Counted from the stretch's first letter, positions 27,398 to 35,923 are shown. The stretch is DNA of 46,691 bases from Paraburkholderia dilworthii (GCF_000472525.1 NZ_AWZT01000052.1:1-46691), one strand, 5' to 3'. Notes: generated by a model from the letters alone, not told the origin. Numbers and translations are program-made.

Positions 27398-28090
27398 ATG
27401 ATCGAACAGATGCGCGTTGACCGCAGTGCACCGACCCTTCGCGAACTCACGCTCGAGAAGCTGCGTGAAGCCATTTCGCAGGGCTTTTATCGTCCCGGCG
27501 ACCGGTTGATCGAGCGGACCTTGTGCGATCAGTTGGGCGTGAGCCGCACCGTGGTGCGCGAAGTGCTGCGCCATCTGGAAACGGAAGGGCTGGTGGAGAC
27601 GGTCGCGCATTCCGGCCCAATCGTCGCTCGGCTCGACCCGGAACAGGTGCAGGAAATCTACGAGATTCGCGCGCTGCTCGAATCGGAGGCGGCCCGCGCC
27701 TGCGCCGAGCTTGCAACGCCCGCGCTGGTGAAGCAGTTGCGCGAAATCCGCAAGGAAATCGAAGACGCATTCGACAAGTCCGACTTACGCCGTGTGTTGG
27801 CCTACACCGAACGCTTCTACGAAGCGATGTTCGCGGGCGGCCACAAGCCGATGATGCATCAGGTGGTCAAATCGCTGAACGGCCGCATCAACCAGTTGCG
27901 TTCCGTAACGATTTCGTCGCCGGGGCGTGGCGCGGATTCGAATCGCGAGATGAACAAGTTGCTGGCGGCCATTGCCAAGAAGGACGGCGATGCGGCGGCC
28001 GCCGCGTCGCTCGAACATGTGCGGCGCACGGCGGCGATCGCCATGGCCGCGCTCGCCGAGCAGGTCGCGGATCAAAGCGAAAGCGCCTGA
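27398..28090 (+). CDS. GntR-family (FadR/FCD type) transcriptional regulator
   Basis: The 230-residue protein has a GntR winged helix (LTLEKLREAISQGFYRPGDR, then DQLGVSRTVVREVLRHLETE) at residues 15-75. An all-helical FCD ligand domain follows (EIYEIRALLESEAARACAEL and onward). FCD regulators usually repress catabolic genes and release DNA on binding a carboxylate or pathway metabolite. It sits between the two halves of the cluster, and a shared palindrome precedes both halves and its own gene, so it very likely controls all three units. An intrinsic terminator follows at 28112. Confidence 0.93.
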   Translation: MIEQMRVDRSAPTLRELTLEKLREAISQGFYRPGDRLIERTLCDQLGVSRTVVREVLRHLETEGLVETVAHSGPIVARLDPEQVQEIYEIRALLESEAARACAELATPALVKQLREIRKEIEDAFDKSDLRRVLAYTERFYEAMFAGGHKPMMHQVVKSLNGRINQLRSVTISSPGRGADSNREMNKLLAAIAKKDGDAAAAASLEHVRRTAAIAMAALAEQVADQSESA

Positions 28091-28111
28091 ATCCTCGTTT
28101 CGTCCCCCAGG

Positions 28112-28140
28112 AAAAACCGTCGCTCGCGACGGTTTTTTTT
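28112..28140 (+). terminator. Rho-independent terminator after gntR
   Basis: The stem CCGTCGC / GCGACGG, flanked by an A-run and eight T residues, lies 22 bases after the gntR stop. It separates gntR from the DUF1185 operon. Confidence 0.88.
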
Positions 28141-28204
28141 CGTCCGTACGGCGAAGAAAGTCTCGTAAACCCGCCATCGGCGTTTAAAACCTTGCATACG
28201 CTAA

Positions 28205-28218
28205 TATGGGATACCATA
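28205..28218. promoter_or_regulatory. Putative GntR operator upstream of the DUF1185-hydrolase-reductase operon
   Basis: TATGG (28205-28209), GATA and CCATA (28214-28218), followed by ATA, matches the right half of the 20321 site. It lies 58 bases before the DUF1185 start codon. Confidence 0.65.
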
Positions 28219-28275
28219 ATACTTCCAACGCGTCGCGCACTGAGCCAAGGCGCACCTGTCTCCGAAGGAAGTCCT

Positions 28276-28863
28276 ATGAAGCTCGAGATTCGCAAGCTGG
28301 TCACCTATGTGGAAGATACGTTCATCGAAGGCGGCAAGGTTGCAGCCCAGCCGTTGAAACTGTTCGCGGCAGCGGCGGTGTTGCGCAATCCGTGGGCCGG
28401 GCGCGGCTTCGTCGAAGACCTGAAGCCGGAGATTCACGCGCTCGGGCCGCAACTCGGCGAAGTGCTGACGGCCGAGATCCTGCGCATCGCTGGCTCGGGC
28501 GAAGCGGTCGAGGGTTACGGCAAGGCGGCGATCGTCGGAACGTCGGGTGAAGTCGAGCACGCATCGGCGCTGATTCATACGCTGCGCTTCGGCAACAAAT
28601 TTCGCGAAGCGGTCGGCGCGAAGAGTTATCTGAGCTTCACAAACCTGCGCGGCGGCCCGAACTGCCCGGTCACGATTCCGCTGATGCACAAGGGCGACGA
28701 AGGCATGCGCTCGCACTACCTGACCATCCAGTTTTCGATCGTCGACGCGCCCGCGCCGGATGAACTCGTGATTGCGCTCGGCGCGTCGATTGGCGGCCGG
28801 CCGCATCACCGGATTGGCGACCGCTATCAGGATCTGAAGGAGCTGGGCTCCAATGAAGCGTGA
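28276..28863 (+). CDS. DUF1185 ('amino acid synthesis') family protein
   Basis: The 195-residue protein begins MKLEIRKLVTYVEDTFIEGG and contains GYGKAAIVGTSGEVEHASAL and SYLSFTNLRGGPNCPVTIPL, family hallmarks. The annotation 'amino acid synthesis' is historical; no reaction has been shown for the family that I know of. GAAGGAAG precedes ATG 28276. Its stop overlaps the hydrolase start by 11 bases, showing tight coupling. Being first in an operon with a pathway hydrolase and reductase suggests it acts on a catabolic intermediate, perhaps a lactone or amide isomerisation step. That role is inference. Confidence 0.88.
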   Translation: MKLEIRKLVTYVEDTFIEGGKVAAQPLKLFAAAAVLRNPWAGRGFVEDLKPEIHALGPQLGEVLTAEILRIAGSGEAVEGYGKAAIVGTSGEVEHASALIHTLRFGNKFREAVGAKSYLSFTNLRGGPNCPVTIPLMHKGDEGMRSHYLTIQFSIVDAPAPDELVIALGASIGGRPHHRIGDRYQDLKELGSNEA

Positions 28864-29680
28864 AACCGATATCGCAAATGCGCCGATGAACGGCGTGTTC
28901 GACGGCACGGCCTATAGCGTGGCAGGCGAGGGCGAGGTCCTCGTGCTGATCCATGGCGTGGGCATGAATCGCCGCGTGTGGGAACCGCAGGTCGAAGCGT
29001 TGCAGGCGCACTTTCGCGTCGTCAGCTACGACATGCTGGGACATGGCGCGAGCCGGCTGCCTGCGGCTTCTCCGCAACTGGAGGAATACGCAGTGCAGTT
29101 GCTTGCACTGGTGGATCACCTCGACGTCAAGACGGCGCATGTCGTCGGCCATTCGATGGGCTCGCTGATTGCGCTCGAATTCGCGTTGCGTTACCCGTCG
29201 CGGGTGACGAGCGTGACCGCCTTGAATGCGGTGTACGACCGCACGCCGTTGCAACGGGCCGCCGTGATGCAGCGCGCGGCGTCGCTGAACGGCGGGCTCG
29301 ACCAGCCGAGCATCGACGCGACGATCGCCCGCTGGTTCGACGATCCGGTGCCGGGTCATCTGGCGAACGTCGCGGAGCTCGTGCGCTCGTTGCTGGACAG
29401 CGTCGATCTGGAAGGCTATGCGCGCACGTACCGGCTGTTTGCGAGTTCGGACCAGGCGCACGTGGGCCGCCTGCCGCAACTCGCAATGCCGGCGCTCTTC
29501 ATGACCGGCGAATGCGATCCGAACTCGAGCCCGGCGATGTCGGAGTCGATGGCGGCTGCGGCGCCGCTCGGCCGCGCCGAGATCATCGCCGACGAGCGGC
29601 ACATGATGAACGTCACGGCGCCGTCAATTGTGAATCAGCGGCTTTTGCACTTTATTCGCGATGTGAGCCGTCCGTCCTGA
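28853..29680 (+). CDS. Alpha/beta hydrolase, TgnD-like
   Basis: The 275-residue protein has the alpha/beta hydrolase fold with oxyanion segment LIHGVGMNRRVW, nucleophile Ser101 in VGHSMGS, Asp222 in GECDPNS and His250 in ERHMMNV. The length fits TgnD (about 266 residues), which hydrolyses (E)-2-((N-methylformamido)methylene)succinate to succinate semialdehyde, methylamine, formate and CO2. Assignment rests on the company it keeps (monooxygenase, reductase, aldehyde dehydrogenase), not on a diagnostic residue. The start overlaps the DUF1185 stop, and AAGGAG lies just upstream. Confidence 0.82.
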   Translation: MKRETDIANAPMNGVFDGTAYSVAGEGEVLVLIHGVGMNRRVWEPQVEALQAHFRVVSYDMLGHGASRLPAASPQLEEYAVQLLALVDHLDVKTAHVVGHSMGSLIALEFALRYPSRVTSVTALNAVYDRTPLQRAAVMQRAASLNGGLDQPSIDATIARWFDDPVPGHLANVAELVRSLLDSVDLEGYARTYRLFASSDQAHVGRLPQLAMPALFMTGECDPNSSPAMSESMAAAAPLGRAEIIADERHMMNVTAPSIVNQRLLHFIRDVSRPS

Positions 29681-29691
29681 GGAGCAGCACC

Positions 29692-30618
29692 ATGACCGAT
29701 TCTTCGTTTGACCTCATCGAGTTTCGCCGCGCGCTGGGCGCTTTCGTCACCGGCGTGACGGTGGTGACGACGATCCAGCCGGACGGCACGCCGCGCGGTT
29801 TTACCGCGAATTCGTTCACGTCGGTGTCGCTCGATCCCGCGTTGATTCTCGTGTGCATTGCCAAGACCGCGTCGAGCCATCCGGTGTTTTCGCAGACGCA
29901 GCGTTTCGCGGTCAGCGTGCTGGCGGAAGATCAGCGGCCCGTGTCAGGCGTGTTCGCGTCGAAGAGCGCGGACAAGTTCGCGCAGGTGGCGTGGCACGCG
30001 CAGCGCACCGGCAGCCCGGTGATGGACGGTGCGGCGGCGAGCTTCGACTGCGAGACGCATCAGGTGGTGGATGCCGGCGATCACATCATCCTGATCGGCC
30101 GCGTGGTGGACTTCACGCATTCCAGCGCGACGCCTTTAGGGTATTGCCGTGGCGCGTATGTGGATTTCAGTTTGTCGCAGGAAGCGTTGGCGGCGACCGG
30201 TCAACGTGCGCAGGTCGGCGCGATTCTCGAGCACGCCAGGGGACTCGTGCTGATCAGGACCGCTAGCGGAATGCAGTTGCCTACTGGCATGCGGCTCGAA
30301 CCGCTGTCGGACGTTACGAGTCTGCGCGGTGTGCTTGAAGGCCTGAAACTGAACGTCAACCTCGATTTTCTGTTTGCAGTGTTCGAGGAGAAGGGCATCA
30401 CGCACATCTACTATCGCGGTCGGGTGGTCCATGACGCACCGGTCGCGGCGGACGTTCGCTTTGTGCCGCTCGATGCGATACCGTGGGACGAGATTCGCGA
30501 TCCGGCTGTGCAGTCGATGCTGCGCCGCTATGTCAAGGAGCGGACCGAAGACGCGTTCGGCATCTATGTCGGCGATGTCGAAAAGGGCACCGTGCAATCG
30601 CTGGTGGCGAACGCATAG
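29692..30618 (+). CDS. Flavin reductase with C-terminal extension, TgnA-like
   Basis: The 308-residue protein has an N-terminal flavin-reductase (FMN-binding split-barrel) domain: FRRALGAFVTGVTVVTTIQP, RGFTANSFTSVSLDPALILV and HIILIGRVVDF, to about residue 160. An extra domain of about 140 residues follows (LEHARGLVLIRTASG to YVKERTEDAFGIYVG) and resembles a Nudix-like fold without a clear Nudix box. Two-component monooxygenase reductases with such a C-terminal domain are often regulated by the aromatic substrate. It would supply reduced FMN to the LLM oxygenase encoded at 20485. TGAGGAG precedes ATG 29692. Confidence 0.85.
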   Translation: MTDSSFDLIEFRRALGAFVTGVTVVTTIQPDGTPRGFTANSFTSVSLDPALILVCIAKTASSHPVFSQTQRFAVSVLAEDQRPVSGVFASKSADKFAQVAWHAQRTGSPVMDGAAASFDCETHQVVDAGDHIILIGRVVDFTHSSATPLGYCRGAYVDFSLSQEALAATGQRAQVGAILEHARGLVLIRTASGMQLPTGMRLEPLSDVTSLRGVLEGLKLNVNLDFLFAVFEEKGITHIYYRGRVVHDAPVAADVRFVPLDAIPWDEIRDPAVQSMLRRYVKERTEDAFGIYVGDVEKGTVQSLVANA

Positions 30619-30653
30619 AAAAAGCGGCCGCGAATTTCGAAGCTGCCTTTTTT
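30619..30653. terminator. Possible bidirectional terminator between convergent genes
   Basis: An A-run with AGCGGC, a loop, then GCTGCC and a T-run can form an imperfect hairpin between the flavin reductase stop (30618) and the ETF-QO stop (30661). The imperfect stem lowers confidence. Confidence 0.4.
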
Positions 30654-30660
30654 ACTGCGG

Positions 30661-32325
30661 TCACATGTTCGCGTAGTTCGGGCCGCCGCCACCCGCGGGC
30701 GTGACCCATACGATGTTCTGCGTCGGGTCCTTGATGTCGCACGTCTTGCAGTGTACGCAGTTCTGCGCATTGATCTGCAAGCGCGGCGAGCCATTCTCCT
30801 TTACGAATTCATAGACGCCTGCGGGACAAAAGCGTGCTTCGGGGCCATCGTAAGTGAGAAGGTTGATATTGACGGGAACGGATGGATCTTTGAGCGTGAG
30901 GTGCGCCGGCTGGTTTTCTTCGTGATTCGTGTTTGAGATGAACACTGAGGACAGGCGGTCGAACGTCAGCTTGCCATCCGGTTTCGGATACGTGATCTGC
31001 TTGCACTGCGAAGCAGGCTTTATCATCTCATGATCCGAATGCTGGTGATGCAGCGTCCACGGCACCTTGCCGCCCAGCAGCTTCTGCTCGATGCCGACCA
31101 TCAGCGTGCCCAGGTACAGGCCTTTGCTCATCCACTGCTTGAAGTTGCGCGCGCGATGCAGTTCGGTGTGCAGCCACGAAGTCGTGAAGCTCTCCGGATA
31201 GGCGGTGAGTTCATCCGACTGACGTCCGGCCTGCACCGCATCGAACGCAGCCTCGGCGGCCAGCATGCCGGTCTTGATCGCCGCGTGTGAGCCCTTGATC
31301 CGCGAGGCATTCAGGAAGCCCGCATCATCGCCCACCAGCGCGCCGCCCGGGAACACCAGCTTCGGCAGCGACATCAGCCCGCCCGCGGTAATCGCCCGCG
31401 CGCCGTATGACACGCGCTTGCCGCCTTCCAGAATCGCGCGGATCGCCGGATGCGTCTTGTAGCGCTGGAATTCCTCGAACGGCGACAGGTACGGGTTTGT
31501 GTAACCCAGACCCACCACAAAGCCCACCACCACCTGGTTGTTGTCCATGTGATAGAGGAACGAGCCGCCGTAGGTGTCGTTTTCCAGCGGCCAGCCGGCG
31601 GTGTGCATCACGAGACCCGGCTTGTGCTTCGCCGGATCGATTTCCCACAGTTCCTTGATGCCGATACCGTAGACCTGCGGATCGGCGCCCTCGCGCAGTA
31701 TGAACCGGTCGTTCAGCTGACGGCCCAGATGCCCGCGCGCGCCTTCGCAGAACAGCGTGTACTTCGCGTGCAGTTCCATGGCGAGCTGGAAATTTTCGGT
31801 CGGCTCGCCGTCCTTGCCGATGCCGAGGTTGCCGGTTGCGACGCCCTTGACCGAGCCATCGTTGTTGTAGAGGATTTCCGCAGCCGGAAAGCCCGGGAAA
31901 ATCTCCACGCCCGCCGCTTCGGCCTGCTGGCCCAGCCAGCGCGTCACGTTCGCGAGGCTGATCACGTAGTTGCCGTGATTCTTGAAGTTATCCGGCAACG
32001 CCCACGTTGGCACGCTCTTCGAGCCGGTTTCGGTCAGGAACAGGAATTTGTCTTCGGTCACGTCGACCGTCAAAGGCGCGCCTTTTTCTTTCCAGTCCGG
32101 GATCAGTTCGTCTATCGCGCGGGGATCCATGACCGCGCCGGAGAGAATATGCGCCCCGATCTCCGAGCCTTTTTCCAGCACGCACACGCCAAGCTCGACG
32201 CCTTGTTCCGCCGCCAGCTGCTTCAGGCGGATCGCCGCGGACAGGCCAGCCGGGCCGCCGCCGACGATCACGACGTCGTATTCCATCGACTCGCGCGGGC
32301 CGTATTGTTCTCTCACGTTCTGCAT
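30661..32325 (-). CDS. Electron transfer flavoprotein-ubiquinone oxidoreductase (ETF-QO)
   Basis: The 554-residue protein has the N-terminal FAD motif VVIVGGGPAGLSAAIRLKQL and the C-terminal 4Fe-4S motif NCVHCKTCDIKDPTQNIVW, the complete ETF-QO architecture. It moves electrons from reduced ETF to ubiquinone at the inner membrane. The start at 32325 (MQNVREQYGPRE) lies 12 bases after the HutD stop; MEYDVV at 32286 is an alternative. It is the last gene of a five-gene operon with ETF alpha and beta, so the operon carries its own full route to the respiratory chain. Confidence 0.95.
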   Translation of the reverse strand: MQNVREQYGPRESMEYDVVIVGGGPAGLSAAIRLKQLAAEQGVELGVCVLEKGSEIGAHILSGAVMDPRAIDELIPDWKEKGAPLTVDVTEDKFLFLTETGSKSVPTWALPDNFKNHGNYVISLANVTRWLGQQAEAAGVEIFPGFPAAEILYNNDGSVKGVATGNLGIGKDGEPTENFQLAMELHAKYTLFCEGARGHLGRQLNDRFILREGADPQVYGIGIKELWEIDPAKHKPGLVMHTAGWPLENDTYGGSFLYHMDNNQVVVGFVVGLGYTNPYLSPFEEFQRYKTHPAIRAILEGGKRVSYGARAITAGGLMSLPKLVFPGGALVGDDAGFLNASRIKGSHAAIKTGMLAAEAAFDAVQAGRQSDELTAYPESFTTSWLHTELHRARNFKQWMSKGLYLGTLMVGIEQKLLGGKVPWTLHHQHSDHEMIKPASQCKQITYPKPDGKLTFDRLSSVFISNTNHEENQPAHLTLKDPSVPVNINLLTYDGPEARFCPAGVYEFVKENGSPRLQINAQNCVHCKTCDIKDPTQNIVWVTPAGGGGPNYANM

Positions 32326-32336
32326 GCTTGTATTCT

Positions 32337-33011
32337 CTATTGCACGCACGGCACGACAATCGGCTCGATCCCGATCGACATCAGTCTCGCGCCCGGCCCG
32401 ACATGATGCAGATCCAGCTCTTCATTGCGGCGTTCGATCCAGACGCCGTGCATCGGCGACAGCGTGACGTTCTTCAGCAACGCACTCGACACGCTCCATT
32501 CGCCGGAAAGACTGATCAACAGTTGGACGCTCGCCGGTGTGATCCGCAGCGCATTGGTAGCGACGCTGACTTTCGCGCGGCACGTCTCGCGCCGGGCCAT
32601 CACATTGAGGACCTGAACGGGCTTCGTCGGCAAGCTGACCCATACATGCAGGTCGCCGGAGAACTGCACGGGCTGCCCTGTTCGTGCGAGCAACTGGCCG
32701 TCCTGCGAATGCAGATCGACTGTGCCGTCGTCGATCAGCAGCAGGGTCCGTTCGAAGCCGGGGAATTGCGAAAACCGCGCGGCACCTGTGAGGTCCGCGA
32801 GACTCACGCGCCAGTCCGCCACCCCTGCCCGATTCCTGCCATGGGCGAGAGTGCGGGTCGTGCCGCCTCCGTTGGCCCACGGTTCGGGGGCAATCGACGT
32901 GCAGTCGATAAAGCGGACAGACGGCACGCTGTCGTCCGCGCGATCCGTCTTCGGATGGAGCAGCGGCTCGCTGCTGCGGCGTAAGGCAGGGTTGAGAAGA
33001 TCGTGATCCAT
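32337..33011 (-). CDS. hutD: HutD family protein
   Basis: The 224-residue protein shows the HutD bicupin marks: FIDCTSIAPEPWANGGGTTR, then WRVSLADLTGAARFSQFPGF and ERTLLLIDDG. HutD proteins are linked to histidine utilisation and have been proposed, from structural work as I recall it, to bind N-formylglutamate. No hutH, hutU or hutI is in the window. The ATG at 33011 overlaps the ETF alpha stop (TAATG), so the two are coupled. Its presence between ETF genes is unusual. Confidence 0.85.
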   Translation of the reverse strand: MDHDLLNPALRRSSEPLLHPKTDRADDSVPSVRFIDCTSIAPEPWANGGGTTRTLAHGRNRAGVADWRVSLADLTGAARFSQFPGFERTLLLIDDGTVDLHSQDGQLLARTGQPVQFSGDLHVWVSLPTKPVQVLNVMARRETCRAKVSVATNALRITPASVQLLISLSGEWSVSSALLKNVTLSPMHGVWIERRNEELDLHHVGPGARLMSIGIEPIVVPCVQ

Positions 33012-33943
33012 TACGCCGCCTTTGCGCTGACGTGAGCTTCGAGTTCGCCCAACACATCGAACAGATCGCCGACGATGCCGTAGTCAGCCACCGAAAAAAT
33101 CGGCGCATCGGGGTCCTTGTTCACGGCAACGATGACCTTCGAATCCTTCATGCCGGCGAGATGCTGGATCGCGCCGGAAATGCCGAAAGCGAAGTACACA
33201 TCGGGTGCGACGGTTTTGCCGGTTTGTCCCACTTGCGCGGCATTCGGTGCATAGCCCGCGTCCACAGCGGCGCGCGACGCGCCGAGTGCCGCGCCCACGC
33301 GTTCGGCAAGGCCGCCGAGCCGGTCCATGTTGTCTTTCGACGCCAGCCCGCGGCCGCCGGAGACAACGACACGCGCCGTGCTCAGATCGCGTCCGGACTG
33401 TCCGGACGCCTGGCGCTCCAGCAGCTTCGTCCTTTCAAACGTGGCGGCGGGGTTCGTCTCGACAATAGTTGCAGTGCCGCCCGATGCCTCTGCCGCACCG
33501 AAAGACGACGCACGTATCGTCGCAAATGTCGTGCGCGCCGTTACCGACACTTTTGCGATGACGCTGCCCGCATACAGGCCACGTGTGAACAGACCTTGCG
33601 CGTCGATCCCGGTCACGTCCGCGAGAAACGCGCCGCCGGTCAGCGCGGCGGCGCGCGGCAACGCGCTGCGGCCGAGACTGCGGTGGCTCGCAACGATCAG
33701 CGCGTAATCGTCCGAAACGGCCTGAAGCTGCGTGCCGAGCGTTTCGGGGACTGGGGCATGCGCAGCATCGCCCGCGACGGCAAGCACACGTTCCACACCG
33801 GCGATTCCGGCCGCGGCCTGAGCGCCCGCCGGGGGCACCATCATGTCGACCGGCAGACCGCGTTGCAGCGCCGCGGTGACGGCACGCCGCGTCGATTCCG
33901 CGAGCGCGCCGTGCTCCCATTCACCCACCACAAGGCTTCTCAT
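33011..33943 (-). CDS. etfA: Electron transfer flavoprotein alpha subunit
   Basis: The 310-residue protein starts MRSLVVGEWEHGALAESTRR. It has the C-terminal FAD-binding domain with VVVSGGRGLASKDNMDRLGG, VGQTGKTVAPDVYFAFGISG and AIQHLAGMKDSKVIVAVNKD. It carries the FAD that shuttles electrons from a dehydrogenase to ETF-QO. ATG 33943 overlaps the ETF beta stop (ATGA). A frame continuing far upstream to 34366 is an overlap with etfB and not real. Confidence 0.95.
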   Translation of the reverse strand: MRSLVVGEWEHGALAESTRRAVTAALQRGLPVDMMVPPAGAQAAAGIAGVERVLAVAGDAAHAPVPETLGTQLQAVSDDYALIVASHRSLGRSALPRAAALTGGAFLADVTGIDAQGLFTRGLYAGSVIAKVSVTARTTFATIRASSFGAAEASGGTATIVETNPAATFERTKLLERQASGQSGRDLSTARVVVSGGRGLASKDNMDRLGGLAERVGAALGASRAAVDAGYAPNAAQVGQTGKTVAPDVYFAFGISGAIQHLAGMKDSKVIVAVNKDPDAPIFSVADYGIVGDLFDVLGELEAHVSAKAA

Positions 33944-34719
33944 GCATTTGCTCCCAGATTGTCGAACGGATGATGCGCGGCGAGCGCGTCCAGCAGCGCG
34001 GCGGTATTCGCGACCTTGATGCCGGCTTCGCGCACAGGCGGGTCGCGCAGTTCGACGATCGTCGTGCGCGGCGTCAGGTCGACGCCAAGAGACGCACCGT
34101 CGAGCATGACAAGCGGCTTCTGCTTGGCCTTGACGATGCTCGGCAGCGTGACGCGACGCGGCTCGGCAAGACGCAGGTCCGCGCTGATCACACCAGGACC
34201 GTCGAGCTCCCATGTCGATGTGCCGCCATCGTCGCCGCATGTCACCTGCCAGTGGCCGCTCCGCGCGGATAACGCGCTGGCGTTCAGGGCCTGCGGCCAG
34301 TCGAGCAAGGCCGCGAGCATGGCGGCGACGCCGCCAATGTCGCTGTCGATCGCCTGTTTGCCGCACAGCACGAGGCCGAAGTCGCCCGCCGCCATGTATG
34401 CGCGCAGCAAGCGCGCGACGGCCAGCGAGTCCAACGTTGCGCTGGCGGCGCCGGTGTCGATCAGCACGGCGTCGTCAGCGCCCATGGCGAGGGCGGTGCG
34501 CAACACATCCTGACTCGTGGCGTGGCCGCACGTCAGGACCGTCACCCGGGTTGCCACGCCGGCTTCCCTGAGTTGCAGCGCCTTTTCGACCGCGCATTCG
34601 TCAAAGGGATTGAGCGACATTTTCAAACCGGCCGTATCGATTACGCCGCTTGCACTGACCCGCACGCGCACGTTGGCATCTACGACCCGTTTGACGGGAA
34701 CGAGAATTCGAATATTCAT
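33940..34719 (-). CDS. etfB: Electron transfer flavoprotein beta subunit
   Basis: The 259-residue protein begins MNIRILVPVKRVVDANVRVR. It carries the family blocks MSLNPFDECAVEKALQLREA, GKQAIDSDIGGVAAMLAALL and LRLAEPRRVTLPSIVKAKQK. CAGGAG lies before ATG 34719, which is preferred over the longer open frame to 34788. It forms a heterodimer with EtfA. It follows the FAD oxidoreductase gene by 16 bases, so the oxidoreductase is the obvious electron donor. Confidence 0.95.
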   Translation of the reverse strand: MNIRILVPVKRVVDANVRVRVSASGVIDTAGLKMSLNPFDECAVEKALQLREAGVATRVTVLTCGHATSQDVLRTALAMGADDAVLIDTGAASATLDSLAVARLLRAYMAAGDFGLVLCGKQAIDSDIGGVAAMLAALLDWPQALNASALSARSGHWQVTCGDDGGTSTWELDGPGVISADLRLAEPRRVTLPSIVKAKQKPLVMLDGASLGVDLTPRTTIVELRDPPVREAGIKVANTAALLDALAAHHPFDNLGANA

Positions 34720-34735
34720 GAGGATAGGCTCCTGA

Positions 34736-35923
34736 TCACGACACGGCGCCCGCGCCGTACTTGCCGACGAGCAGCGCACCGCTCGCAAACCGGCTCAACG
34801 CATAGGGGGCCAGCGAAACGTCAGTGGGCAGTCCAAGCGCATGCTGAGCGAGGATCTTGCCGACGCCCGGCGACAGCTTGAAGCCGTGTCCCGAGAAACC
34901 GAACCCCACCACCAGTCCTTCGATATCGCTGACTGAGCCGAGCACCGGATTCCAGTCGGGCGTGACGTCGTACACACCCGTCCATGACGAGGCCAGACCT
35001 GCCGTCTCATAAGCGGGAAAGCGTTCGGCGACTTGCGCTCCGACTTCGCCGACGTAGTCGAGCGAGATATCGCCCTGCTCGGTCTCCGGCGCATTCAACG
35101 TTTCGCCGACCACGCCTTCGGACACGAGCATCTGGCTGCCGCCATAGCTGCGGTAGTAAAGCATCCCGGCTGAGCCAAGATCCTTGAACGCGGGCATCTT
35201 GAACGAATAGGCGGCTGTGTCGCATTCCAGTGCAAGCACCGTATGACGTTCAGGCTTGACCGGCAATTCGACGTCCATCCACGCGGCCATCTCCGGCGTC
35301 CAGATGTTCTGCGTGCTGATCAGCGCGCCGCAACTGAACGAGCCCGCCGACGTCTGAACCCCAACCACCTTGCGGCCTGCGCGTACTACGCCGGTGACGC
35401 TCACGCCCTCCATGATCTTGACTCCTTGCCGGCGCGCCGCGCGAGCGAAGCTGGTTGCAACCAGATACGCGTCGGCGAAGCCCGCTTCCGGCTCGTAGCC
35501 GATCAACGCGGCGTCGTCGAATTGCGCGATCGGCAGGCGTTCGCGCGCCTCGGCCCGGTCGAGCAGTTGGACCTCGATACCCATGTCCTGCTGTGCGATC
35601 AACGACGCGCGCAGCGGATCGATCTTGCCGCCGTCCGGTGCGGAAATCATGTAGCCGCATTTGACGAGACCGCACGACGCTTCGTCGTCGCCAACGTATT
35701 CGGCGAAATTGTTGAAAGCCCACCACGACGAGCGAGCCAGTTCGACGTTCTGTTTCACCGAATAATGGGTGCGCAACAGACCGGACGACTGTGACGTCGT
35801 GCCCGCGCCAATGGTGCTGCGTTCAAGCACAAGCACGCTTTTCGCGCCGAGCGCGGCCAGATGATGGGCTACCGAGGCTCCGATTACTCCGGCTCCGATC
35901 ACAACGAAATCGTAATGGCTCAT
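34736..35923 (-). CDS. FAD-dependent oxidoreductase, sarcosine oxidase beta / DMGDH-like
   Basis: The 395-residue protein has the DAO-fold FAD motif DFVVIGAGVIGASVAHHLAA at residues 5-24, then TIGAGTTSQSSGLLRTHYSV. Its C-terminal signature is VVGFGFSGHGFKLSPGVGKI. Enzymes of this type oxidise N-methyl amino acids (sarcosine, dimethylglycine, N-methylglutamate). It lacks the extra subunits of heterotetrameric oxidases. It heads an operon with etfB, etfA, hutD and ETF-QO, so it should be a dehydrogenase passing electrons to ETF. With GmaS and MgsABC nearby and no MgdABCD, N-methylglutamate is my leading guess for its substrate. Confidence 0.85.
   Translation of the reverse strand: MSHYDFVVIGAGVIGASVAHHLAALGAKSVLVLERSTIGAGTTSQSSGLLRTHYSVKQNVELARSSWWAFNNFAEYVGDDEASCGLVKCGYMISAPDGGKIDPLRASLIAQQDMGIEVQLLDRAEARERLPIAQFDDAALIGYEPEAGFADAYLVATSFARAARRQGVKIMEGVSVTGVVRAGRKVVGVQTSAGSFSCGALISTQNIWTPEMAAWMDVELPVKPERHTVLALECDTAAYSFKMPAFKDLGSAGMLYYRSYGGSQMLVSEGVVGETLNAPETEQGDISLDYVGEVGAQVAERFPAYETAGLASSWTGVYDVTPDWNPVLGSVSDIEGLVVGFGFSGHGFKLSPGVGKILAQHALGLPTDVSLAPYALSRFASGALLVGKYGAGAVS

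Noticed and set aside
33944..34366. Upstream extension of the etfA frame
   Set aside because: It overlaps almost all of the distal half of etfB in another phase; the ATGA overlap at 33940-33943 is the normal etfB/etfA arrangement.
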